Assembly (NCBI GenBank): GCA_035279545.1
Contig: DATEHM010000105.1
Location: 1 to 8,063, forward strand
DNA: 8,063 nt
Source of the DNA: Segetimicrobium sp035279545
Lineage (GTDB): Bacteria; Sysuimicrobiota; Sysuimicrobiia; Sysuimicrobiales; Segetimicrobiaceae
Direction: 5' to 3'
Below the pieces are notes generated by a model, which was not told the DNA's origin, did not search any database, and saw only the letters and a list, made by a program, of their open reading frames with translations. The translations under genes were made by a program, and so were the position numbers. How positions within the stretch are numbered: the stretch's first letter is position 1; each line of letters opens with the position of its first letter. Shown here in pieces: positions 1-6,191 of this stretch.

Positions 1-1264
1 TCGTCACCACGGGCTTCCCGGACGCGAGCGCGGCCTTGGCCAGCTCCCGCGTCACCTCGGCGTAGAACGGCGTGGTGCTGAGCATGATCAGGAGGGCGGA
101 CACGTCCGGGTCCCCCCCCAGCGCGGCCATCGCCCGGCCGGCATTCTCGATGATATCCACGGAGAGGCGCCCGCCCAGATCGATCGGGTTGTTCACCTGC
201 GGCGGCAGCAGCAGCGCGCGCAGGCGGTCCCGGGTGGAGGGGTGGAGCGTGGCCAGCCGGAGGCCGCGCTCGGTCAGCCGGTCGGCGGTGACGGAGACGC
301 CGCCGCCGGACGGCGAGAGGACGCCGATCCCATCCCCGCGCGGCGCGCCCCAGCGGGTCAGCACGTCGGCGGCCTGCACCATCCCGTCGTTGGGGTCGTC
401 GGTGAGGATCACCCCCCGCTCCCGGCAGGCGGCCTCGATGACGGCGAAGTCGCCGGCCAGGCTGGCCGTATGCGACTTGGCGGCGCGCACGCCCGGCGCC
501 GTCCGCCCGACCTTGACCATGATCACCGGTTTCCTCGCCCGCTGCGCGGCCTCGGCGGCGCGGAGAAACCGCATCGGATCCTTAAACCCCTCGACGTACA
601 GACAGATGGCCCGCGTCAGCGGATCCTCGACCATGTACTCGAGAAAGTCGCAGATCTCAAGGTCCGCCTGATTCCCCAGCGAGGCGCAGGCGCTGAAGCC
701 GATCCCCGAGGCGTGCGCCCGGTTGTGGATGGACACCATCAGCGCCCCGCTCTGGCTGATCAGCCCGATCGCGCCGGGGATCAGCGCGGGCACCTCCATC
801 GCCACCGAGGAGGTGAGGGCCAGATGGTGGTGCGGATTGATCAGCCCGAGGCAGTTGGGGCCAACCAGCCGGATGCCGTACCGGCGGGTGAGCTCGACCA
901 GGCGGGCTTGCGCGGCGACGCCTTCGGCGGTGTCCGTCTCCGCGAACCCGATCGTCAGGATGACGCAGCAGCCGACGCCGGCCTGCCCGCACTCCTCGAC
1001 CATCGGCACGAGCACCTCCGGAGGGACGGCGAGAATGGCCACGTCGATCGGGCCCGGCGCGGCGCCGATGCGGGGATGGCAGGGGCGGCCGAACACCCGC
1101 CGGTGGCTGGGATTGATCGGCACCAGCCGGCCCTCGAACCCGTGCTTGATCAGGTAATGGGTGATCCGGCCGCCGAACTTGTCCGTGCTCTCGGACGCCC
1201 CGAACACCGCCACCGAGCGCGGGTGGAGGATCTCGCGAACGGTGGGGACGGTGCGCCTAGACAA
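1..1264 (-). CDS. NDP-forming acyl-CoA synthetase (acyl-CoA ligase, CoA-binding part), 3' end cut by window
   Basis: Translated by hand from the minus strand, this gives 421 residues with no stop before the window edge, so the C-terminus (probably an ATP-grasp domain in the full protein) is missing. Residues ~10-110 form a Rossmann CoA-binding domain: SVAVFGAS at 17-24, INP at 50-52, then GPNCLG at 135-140. Residues ~155-290 form the succinyl-CoA-synthetase-like flavodoxin domain, with SQSGAL at 170-175. H265 in KSHTASLAG matches the phosphorylated histidine of ADP-forming acetyl-CoA synthetases; the usual Gly after HT is Ala here. The family interconverts acid + CoA + NTP with acyl-CoA + NDP + Pi in the cytoplasm, so it could either activate the imported acid or harvest ATP from a CoA-ester product. 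The start is TTG, chosen because GGGGGAGG sits 6 bases upstream and the next in-frame GTG would cut into the first Rossmann strand. It overlaps the end of the dehydrogenase gene by 8 bases, implying translational coupling. Confidence 0.88.
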   Translation of the reverse strand, partial: MSRRTVPTVREILHPRSVAVFGASESTDKFGGRITHYLIKHGFEGRLVPINPSHRRVFGRPCHPRIGAAPGPIDVAILAVPPEVLVPMVEECGQAGVGCCVILTIGFAETDTAEGVAAQARLVELTRRYGIRLVGPNCLGLINPHHHLALTSSVAMEVPALIPGAIGLISQSGALMVSIHNRAHASGIGFSACASLGNQADLEICDFLEYMVEDPLTRAICLYVEGFKDPMRFLRAAEAAQRARKPVIMVKVGRTAPGVRAAKSHTASLAGDFAVIEAACRERGVILTDDPNDGMVQAADVLTRWGAPRGDGIGVLSPSGGGVSVTADRLTERGLRLATLHPSTRDRLRALLLPPQVNNPIDLGGRLSVDIIENAGRAMAALGGDPDVSALLIMLSTTPFYAEVTRELAKAALASGKPVVT

Positions 1265-2405
1265 ACGCGGCCTCCCCCAAGAGCTCACGCCCGACGATGA
1301 GGCGCTGAATGGTCGAGGTGCCGTCGATCACCGTCAGCATCCGCGCGGTCCGCCAGCACTCCTCGACCCCGGCCTCCGCGGAGAGGCCGTAGGATCCCAT
1401 GCAGTCCATGGCGGCGCTGCACACCCGCACCGCCGCCTCCGCGGCATACGCCTTGGCCATGGAGGCCTCGAGCGGGCAGCGCCGGTCCGCGTCGAGGAAG
1501 GCGAGCGCGCGCAGCGAGAGGAGGCGCGCGGCGTCGAGTTCGGCGGCGGCGTCGGCCACCTTCCCCTGGATGTCCTGGAACCTGGCGAGGGGCCGGCCGA
1601 AGGCGGCCCGCTGGCGGACGTACGCCTTGGCGATGGAGAGGGCGTGGTCGGCGATTCCCACCGCCTCGATGGCGACGAACGCGCGGGAGGCCTCGATCCC
1701 GCGATAGAACGCCTCCGTCCCCTCCCCCGGGCCCCCCAGCAGGTTCTCGGGGTCGACGGGAACGTCGTCGAAGATGACCTCCGCCCAGCTGAGGTTCCGC
1801 ATCCCCACCCCCTCGACCTCGACCGCCTGCCAGGGCGAGCCCGAGCGCTCGAGGATGATCCGGCTCGTCCCGGCGGCGGCGCCCTTCTCCGGATCGGTGA
1901 CGATCAGCACCGCCATCAGATCGGAGATGCCGCCGAGCTTGATCCACTTCTTGCGTCCCCTCAGCCGCACCCCGTCGGGGGTGCGGACGATGGCGGTGTT
2001 GATGCCGCGCACGTCGCTCCCGGCCTGCGGCTCGGTGATGGCCGAGGTGGAGATCCAGTCCCCCGCCAGGAGGGGGCCGAGCCACCGCCGCTGCTGCTCG
2101 GGGCTACCGAGGCGGTGGATGAGGCGCGGCAGCACCACCTCGCCGAGCAGGACCGGGCCGTGCGCCAGGGCTTCGAGCAGGAGACCGTAGTCGACGTTGG
2201 TCATCCCCGCCCCGCCGGCGGACCCCGGGACCGTGCTGCCGAGGTAGCCCAGGGGGCGCAGACCCGCGTAGATCTCACGGAGCTGGCCGGGGGTCAGCTT
2301 CTGCCCGGGCGGCACCGCGGCGGCGACCGGGGCGACCACACGCGCGAGGGCCTCGCGGGCGCGGTCCTGCAGTTCCCCTTGCTGGGAGGTGAGGCGGAAG
2401 TCCAT
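1257..2405 (-). CDS. Acyl-CoA dehydrogenase with Asp in place of the catalytic Glu
   Basis: 382 residues, normal length for the family. These cytoplasmic FAD enzymes oxidise an acyl-CoA to an enoyl-CoA and pass electrons to ETF. The three-part fold is visible: a helical N-terminal domain (1-~115), the FAD-contacting motif TEPQAGSD (124-131) with KKWIKLGG (152-159) in the beta domain, and a C-terminal helical domain with AFGRPL (268-273) and IDGTSTIQR (360-368). Aligned to medium-chain dehydrogenase motifs (YEGTSQIQ), the catalytic Glu is replaced by D361 (codon at 1325-1323). The alternative base position on helix G, Glu in isovaleryl-CoA dehydrogenase, is S240 followed by the conserved R241. 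D361 is therefore the best base candidate, which is unusual and suggests a non-standard substrate. The start ATG has TAAGGG about 8 bases upstream, formed partly by the stop codon of the preceding crotonase gene, 9 bases away. It is clearly a dehydrogenase; the substrate is unknown. Confidence 0.93.
   Translation of the reverse strand: MDFRLTSQQGELQDRAREALARVVAPVAAAVPPGQKLTPGQLREIYAGLRPLGYLGSTVPGSAGGAGMTNVDYGLLLEALAHGPVLLGEVVLPRLIHRLGSPEQQRRWLGPLLAGDWISTSAITEPQAGSDVRGINTAIVRTPDGVRLRGRKKWIKLGGISDLMAVLIVTDPEKGAAAGTSRIILERSGSPWQAVEVEGVGMRNLSWAEVIFDDVPVDPENLLGGPGEGTEAFYRGIEASRAFVAIEAVGIADHALSIAKAYVRQRAAFGRPLARFQDIQGKVADAAAELDAARLLSLRALAFLDADRRCPLEASMAKAYAAEAAVRVCSAAMDCMGSYGLSAEAGVEECWRTARMLTVIDGTSTIQRLIVGRELLGEAAFV
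1271..1278 (-). promoter_or_regulatory. Ribosome binding site that fixes the TTG start of the acyl-CoA synthetase
   Basis: On the minus strand this reads GGGGGAGG, 6 bases before TTG at 1264-1262. It lies inside the last codons of the acyl-CoA dehydrogenase. No ATG or GTG lies in frame near it, so this purine run is the main evidence for the unusual start. Confidence 0.7.
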
Positions 2406-2414
2406 GCGGCGCCC

Positions 2415-3209
2415 TTACGTGCCCTTGAAGATCGGCCGGCGTTTTTCCTTGAAGGCGGCGACGCCTTCGTGCGCGTCGTCGGTGGCCGCCACGAGATCGG
2501 CCCAGCTCTCCTCCAGGACCTTGGCGCGGTCGTACCCATCGCGATACTGCGCGCGGATCGCCTCCTTCACGGCCTGCACGGCGATCGGCGCCGCGCCGGC
2601 GAGCCGCAGCGCGATGCGGGCGAGTTCGGCGTCGAATTGGTCGTCCGGCACCACCCGGCTGACCAGGCCCATCCGCAGCGCCTCCTCCGCGCTAACGTCC
2701 TCGCCGAGCAGGAGCATGTCCATCGCCCGGTTGCGCCCGACGTAGTGCACCAGCCGGACGAAACCCATCCCCCACGAGGGCACCAGGCCGAGGTAGACAT
2801 CGGCGGTGCGGAACTTCGTCGTGGCGGAGGCCAGCCGAATGTCGCACGGCCAGGCCAGCGCGGTCCCGCCGCCGATGCACCACCCCCGAATCCCGGCCAC
2901 CGTCGGCTTGGGGAAGGTCTCGATCCGATCGACGAGCATCTGGCCACGTTTGCGGAACCGGTACCCGGCGTCCCCCTCCCCGCGCGACTCCTCGCCCAGG
3001 TCGGCGCCGGCGCAAAACGCTCGGTCCCCCGCGCCGGTCAGGATCACCGCCCGGGTCTCCCGCCGCCGCTCCAGGAGGTCCAGCGCGGCGAGCATCTCCT
3101 CCAGCAGGGCCGCGGTGACGAGGTTGAGCGGCGGCCGATTGAAGGTGAGCCGCGACACGCCGCCGTCGTGGGAGAGCGCGATCGTCTGGTAGCGGGGGTC
3201 GGGGGCCAT
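2415..3209 (-). CDS. Crotonase-fold protein (enoyl-CoA hydratase/isomerase family), atypical active site
   Basis: 264 residues, full family length. The fold is supported by NRPPLN (24-29), the first oxyanion-hole segment AFCAGADL (64-71), the second, GWCIGGGTALA (109-119), then CDIRLAS (122-128), and a C-terminal helical part ending in AFKEKRRPIF. These cytoplasmic enzymes bind acyl-CoA and stabilise a thioester enolate. Aligned to rat mitochondrial hydratase, the two catalytic glutamates (Glu144, Glu164) correspond to A117 and D137, so ordinary syn-hydration of an enoyl-CoA is doubtful. Isomerase, hydrolase, lyase or dehalogenase-like chemistry remains possible. Y139 and W146 in VYLGLVPSWG also depart from the usual PEILLGTIPGAGG. 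The start codon overlaps the ATPase stop as TGATG, and no clear ribosome binding site precedes it, so translation is probably coupled. It lies directly upstream of the dehydrogenase in the same operon. Confidence 0.9.
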   Translation of the reverse strand: MAPDPRYQTIALSHDGGVSRLTFNRPPLNLVTAALLEEMLAALDLLERRRETRAVILTGAGDRAFCAGADLGEESRGEGDAGYRFRKRGQMLVDRIETFPKPTVAGIRGWCIGGGTALAWPCDIRLASATTKFRTADVYLGLVPSWGMGFVRLVHYVGRNRAMDMLLLGEDVSAEEALRMGLVSRVVPDDQFDAELARIALRLAGAAPIAVQAVKEAIRAQYRDGYDRAKVLEESWADLVAATDDAHEGVAAFKEKRRPIFKGT

Positions 3210-4009
3210 CAGCGCAGGACCTTGCTGAGGAACTGCCGCGTGCGCTCGTTCTCGGGATCCGCGAAAAACCGATCCGGCCTATTCTCCTCCACGATCCGTC
3301 CTCCTTCCATGAACGCGACCCGGTCCGCGGTGGCGCGGGCGAACCCGATCTCGTGCGTGACGACGACCATCGTCATGCCGTCCCGGGACAGCTTGAGCAT
3401 GACGTCCAGGACCTCGGTGACCATCTCCGGATCGAGGGCCGAGGTGGGCTCGTCGAACAGCATCAGCTTCGGGTGGATGGCCAGCGCCCGCGCGATCGCC
3501 ACCCGCTGCTGCTGGCCGCCGGACAGCTGCTCGGGGTAGGCGTCCGCCTTGTCGGACAGGCCCACCAGCGCGAGCAGCCGCCGCGCGTCGTCGGTGGCCG
3601 TCTGGCGGGCGACCCGCAACACGTTCACCGGCGCGATGGTGATGTTCTCGACCGCCGTGAGGTGGGAGAAGAGGTTGAATTGCTGAAACACCATCCCGAT
3701 CTCACTGCGGTGCTTGGCGATCCGCGCTTCCGACAACTCGACCAAGCGGCCGCCCGCCTGGCGATAGCCGATCAAGTGCCCGCCGACCTTGACCCACCCC
3801 TGGTCGGCGCGTTCCAGGTGGTTGATGATCCGCAGGAACGTGCTCTTGCCGCCGCCGCTCGGGCCGACGATCACCACCACCTCGCCCTTGCCGACCCGCA
3901 TGCTGATTCCCTTGAGCACGTGCTGGTGCCCGAAGAACTTATGGACGTCCGCGACCTCGAGCACCGGCTCCCGGGCGTCCGCGCCCTCAGCGGACGCCGG
4001 CATCGTCAC
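3209..4009 (-). CDS. Polar amino acid-type ABC transporter ATP-binding protein (GlnQ/HisP-like)
   Basis: 266 residues, typical of the family apart from a slightly long N-terminus. Every nucleotide-binding motif is present in order: Walker A GPSGGGKST (49-57), Q-loop Q109 in VFQQFNLF, signature LSGGQ (162-166), Walker B LMLFDEP (182-188) with E187, D-loop SALD (190-193), and switch H219. It powers import through the permease encoded just upstream and sits on the cytoplasmic face. The Q-loop wording FQQFNLFSHLT and the insert before it (about 78-100) are typical of the polar amino acid uptake subfamily. The start is either GTG at 4009 or ATG at 4003, giving M-T-M; neither has a clear ribosome binding site, and the permease stop is 2 bases upstream of the GTG. 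The stop overlaps the crotonase start (TGATG), tying transporter and catabolic genes together. Confidence 0.95.
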   Translation of the reverse strand: MTMPASAEGADAREPVLEVADVHKFFGHQHVLKGISMRVGKGEVVVIVGPSGGGKSTFLRIINHLERADQGWVKVGGHLIGYRQAGGRLVELSEARIAKHRSEIGMVFQQFNLFSHLTAVENITIAPVNVLRVARQTATDDARRLLALVGLSDKADAYPEQLSGGQQQRVAIARALAIHPKLMLFDEPTSALDPEMVTEVLDVMLKLSRDGMTMVVVTHEIGFARATADRVAFMEGGRIVEENRPDRFFADPENERTRQFLSKVLR

Positions 4010-4011
4010 GG

Positions 4012-4758
4012 CTATTGGGCATCATGGGCGAGCAGCGTCTGCTCGATCTGTTCCGCCGGACCCGGCCTCCGCGGACCCGGCCGCGCGCCGTGATAGGGGG
4101 TGACGCTGCGGGAGAAGTGGGCCTCGATGCGGGCTTGGATCAAGCCCCACACCGTCGTGAACACGAGATAGTAGAGCGCCGCCACCATCAGAATCTCCAG
4201 GACCTCGAACCGCAGCTGGATCAGCACCTCGCTGCGCCGCAGCAGCTCGTCCATCGAGATCACCGAGGCCAGCGAGGACGTCTTCAGGAGGCTGTTAAAC
4301 GTATTGCCCAGCGGCGGGATGATCACCCGAAGCGCCTGCGGGAGCACGATGAGACGCATCATCATCGGAAACGGCATGCCGACCGATCGGGCGGCGTCGA
4401 ACTGCCCCTTGGGCACGGCGAGAATGCCGCTGCGGATGATCTCCGCCAGATAGGCCCCCTCGTTGAGGCCGAGGCCGAGCAGCGCCGATTGGACGACGTT
4501 CAGCCTGATCCCGATCTGGGGCAGCGCCGTGAAGATGATGATCAGCTGGACCAGAACCGGCGTCCCCCGCATCAACCAGATGTAGAAGAACGCCGGCAGA
4601 TTGAGCATCGGCTTGCTGGAGAGCCGCATCAAGGCGGCGACCAGCCCGCAACACAGGCCGATCCCCATCGAAGCCGTGGACAGCCAGAGCGTCGTCCACG
4701 CGCCGGCCAGCAGATACGGACTGACCAGGTTGCCGAAGAATGCCGGCCAATGCCACAT
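4012..4758 (-). CDS. Polar amino acid-type ABC transporter permease (HisM/GlnP-like)
   Basis: 248 residues of an inner-membrane protein. Hydrophobic segments appear at about 16-44, 52-82, 88-108, 145-165 and 192-215. The cytoplasmic coupling (EAA) loop is clear: NEGAYLAEIIRSGI followed by VPKGQFDAARSVGM and LPQALRVIIPPLGN, which docks on the ATPase. The N-terminal region with WLMRGTPVLVQL matches the amino-acid permease subfamily. The C-terminal ~30 residues are Pro/Arg-rich and hydrophilic, a variable tail. Only one permease gene is present, so the channel is probably a homodimer, as known for some members of this family. It lies 33 bases downstream of the binding-protein gene and 2 bases upstream of the ATPase gene. 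The only plausible ribosome binding site is a weak GGGG 5-8 bases before the ATG. Substrate cannot be read from the sequence. Confidence 0.94.
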   Translation of the reverse strand: MWHWPAFFGNLVSPYLLAGAWTTLWLSTASMGIGLCCGLVAALMRLSSKPMLNLPAFFYIWLMRGTPVLVQLIIIFTALPQIGIRLNVVQSALLGLGLNEGAYLAEIIRSGILAVPKGQFDAARSVGMPFPMMMRLIVLPQALRVIIPPLGNTFNSLLKTSSLASVISMDELLRRSEVLIQLRFEVLEILMVAALYYLVFTTVWGLIQARIEAHFSRSVTPYHGARPGPRRPGPAEQIEQTLLAHDAQ

Positions 4759-4791
4759 GGGCTACCCCGCGCACGGCCTCCCGGGCACGGG

Positions 4792-5676
4792 CTATCCGCC
4801 CGCGTTCTGGCAGTTCGGGGGGGGCAGCGGACCGGTCGTGACCTGGTAGGGGCCCGGCAAGAGGCAGTGGCGGTACGGCGCGAAGATCTTGTCCAGGGAG
4901 CCGTCCTGCTTCATTTGGTTCAGCACCGCCGCCACCTGATCGGCGAGCGCTCGGTCCTTGAAGGCGAGGGCCTCCGCGTGCGGATCGTACCCGGTGAGGG
5001 CGACGCGGAAGAACGTCTGTCCCTGCCGCTGGTAATAGTAGGCCTCCTCCGTGCCGACGAACGCCCCGTCCACCTGGCCGGCCCGCAGGGCCTGCAGCAC
5101 GTCGCTGTAGTTGGCGAAGGTGTGGACCTCGATGCCGGGTTTGCCTCCGGCCTTCAGCTCTTGGTCGGCCTGCTCGGCGTCCTTCGCATCCACCGTGCCG
5201 AGTTCGACGCCGAACTTCTTCCCGGAGAAGTCTTTCGGTCCCGTGATCTTTTCGGTGTTGGACCGCGGCACCAGGATCCCCAGGGTGCTCGCGCCATACG
5301 GGATCATGATCACCTGAGCCGCCCGTTCCTCGGTATAGAACATGAAGGAGTCGATCATATCGAACCGGCCGTCCTTCAGGCCGGGGATCATCGTCGCGAA
5401 CTGCAGGCTCCAGAACTGCATGGTCAGGCAGAGGCGCTTGGCGATCTCGTTGCCGAGGTCGACGTCCAAGCCGACGATCTTCCCGTCCTTGTCGACGTAC
5501 TGGATCGGCGGCACGGTGGGGTTGATCGCGCCGATGAGCGTGCCGGTCTGCACGAGCGGGGGGTGCGCGACCTTGGGTGGGCAGTTCGGCGCACCCAGTG
5601 CGGACCCACCCCCCACGCCCATCAAAACCAGCAGCGCCACCAGGCCGCCAACGGGAATCACGCGTTTCCGGACCAT
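4792..5676 (-). CDS. Periplasmic solute-binding protein, polar amino acid family 3
   Basis: 294 residues from the chosen ATG. A basic start (MVRKR), a hydrophobic core to about residue 25 and SALGA give a signal peptide, likely cleaved near residue 29. There is no lipobox, so a soluble periplasmic protein is expected. The mature part has the type-II two-lobe pattern: PPIQYVDKDGKIVGLDVDLG, then GRFDMIDS and YTEERAAQV. R118 is at the position that binds the ligand carboxylate in amino-acid binders, and GQVDGAF carries the Asp often used for the amino group. It should deliver ligand to the permease encoded next. Four mature cysteines (32, 83, 271, 289) and a Pro/Cys-rich tail could form disulfides. 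The start is placed at 5676 rather than at the ATGs at 5697 and 5694, because GGGAGGGGAG lies just before 5676 and those codons fall in or upstream of it. Cyclohexadienyl dehydratase-like enzymes share this fold, but transporter neighbours favour a binding protein. Confidence 0.93.
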   Translation of the reverse strand: MVRKRVIPVGGLVALLVLMGVGGGSALGAPNCPPKVAHPPLVQTGTLIGAINPTVPPIQYVDKDGKIVGLDVDLGNEIAKRLCLTMQFWSLQFATMIPGLKDGRFDMIDSFMFYTEERAAQVIMIPYGASTLGILVPRSNTEKITGPKDFSGKKFGVELGTVDAKDAEQADQELKAGGKPGIEVHTFANYSDVLQALRAGQVDGAFVGTEEAYYYQRQGQTFFRVALTGYDPHAEALAFKDRALADQVAAVLNQMKQDGSLDKIFAPYRHCLLPGPYQVTTGPLPPPNCQNAGG

Positions 5677-5680
5677 CGTT

Positions 5681-5690
5681 CTCCCCTCCC
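5681..5690 (-). promoter_or_regulatory. Strong ribosome binding site of the solute-binding protein gene
   Basis: Reads GGGAGGGGAG on the minus strand, 4 bases before the ATG at 5676. It decides the start, because the in-frame ATGs at 5697 and 5694 would make this purine run part of the coding sequence and add a charged extension before the signal peptide. Its strength fits the high expression usually needed for a binding protein. Confidence 0.75.
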
Positions 5691-5712
5691 TCATCACAGC
5701 TCCCCGAGCGAT

Positions 5713-5723
5713 CGGTCGGACCG
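5713..5723. repeat. Short palindrome CGGTC-G-GACCG upstream of the binding-protein gene
   Basis: A perfect 5+5 palindrome around a single central base, 37 bases before the binding-protein ATG. It could be an operator half-site pair or a small RNA hairpin. In high-GC DNA an 11-base palindrome can arise by chance, so the support is modest. Confidence 0.3.
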
Positions 5724-5726
5724 GAC

Positions 5727-5768
5727 ATGCCCCCGTGGCCGGCCGTGCGTCCCTTTGACCGGGGGCGT
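5727..5768. repeat. Inverted repeat (stem-loop) between cupin and binding-protein genes
   Basis: GCCCCCG at 5729-5735 is the perfect reverse complement of CGGGGGC at 5760-5766, extendable to 9 pairs with one G-T wobble (5727-5735 with 5760-5768). The 24-base loop holds GGCCGGCC. No T-run follows on the minus strand, so a classic terminator is not supported. It may be an RNA-processing or stabilising stem that separates cupin expression from transporter expression. Confidence 0.45.
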
Positions 5769-5772
5769 GCCC

Positions 5773-6180
5773 CTATTCATCGTAGACCAACCCGCACTCA
5801 GCGTACTCCGGGCGGTTGAAGCCGGCGAGCAGCTCGCACACGCTCTCCGTCTCGTTGCGAATGGCGTGCACGGTGTTCGCCGGAATGTAGATGCACGTCC
5901 CCGGGGTCGCGGACACCACCTCCCCCCCGAGGTACACCGCGCACGTTCCCGTGATCACAAAATAGAACTCGGCGGCATTCGGATGATGGTGGCGAAGATG
6001 GTACTGGTGAGGCAGCATCCGGCAGTAGGTGATGCGGAGATCCTCGGACCCACTCCTCCCGCGAGAGATCAGGTTGCAGGTGAAGCCTTCCTCTCGCGGG
6101 TCCGCCTCAGGCTTGGCCGTCAGAGGGCGGAAATCTTCTTCCGTCACACGGGAGACCCACCGCGGCGAAAAGCCGGTCAT
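5773..6180 (-). CDS. Small single-domain cupin, metal-binding type
   Basis: 135 residues forming one cupin barrel. Motif 1 is HHHPNAAEFYFVITG (64-78), giving the HxHx4Ex6G pattern with ligands H64, H66 and E71. Motif 2 is GTCIYIPANTVHAIRN (94-109), giving Gx5Px4Hx3N with the fourth ligand H105; N102 replaces the usual Gly of PxG. All four residues of a mono-metal site are present, so it may be an enzyme (dioxygenase, isomerase or epimerase) or a ligand-binding protein, but the sequence does not decide which. No DNA-binding domain is attached. The ATG is preceded by GGGGAGAGG (6191-6183), a good ribosome binding site. It is the first gene of the minus-strand operon, 96 bases upstream of the binding-protein start, with an inverted repeat in the gap. 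Its position suggests a role in handling the imported compound. No specific homologue is recognised. Confidence 0.88.
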   Translation of the reverse strand: MTGFSPRWVSRVTEEDFRPLTAKPEADPREEGFTCNLISRGRSGSEDLRITYCRMLPHQYHLRHHHPNAAEFYFVITGTCAVYLGGEVVSATPGTCIYIPANTVHAIRNETESVCELLAGFNRPEYAECGLVYDE

Positions 6181-6182
6181 CG

Positions 6183-6191
6183 CCTCTCCCC
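6183..6191 (-). promoter_or_regulatory. Ribosome binding site of the cupin gene
   Basis: Reads GGGGAGAGG on the minus strand with the GGGGAG core about 5 bases before the ATG at 6180. It supports this start; no better in-frame start with a site lies nearby. Confidence 0.6.

Noticed and set aside
242..3539. Long plus-strand open frames opposite the synthetase, dehydrogenase and crotonase genes
   Set aside because: They mirror the codon structure of the minus-strand genes, have no family motifs and lack ribosome binding sites. They are antisense shadows.
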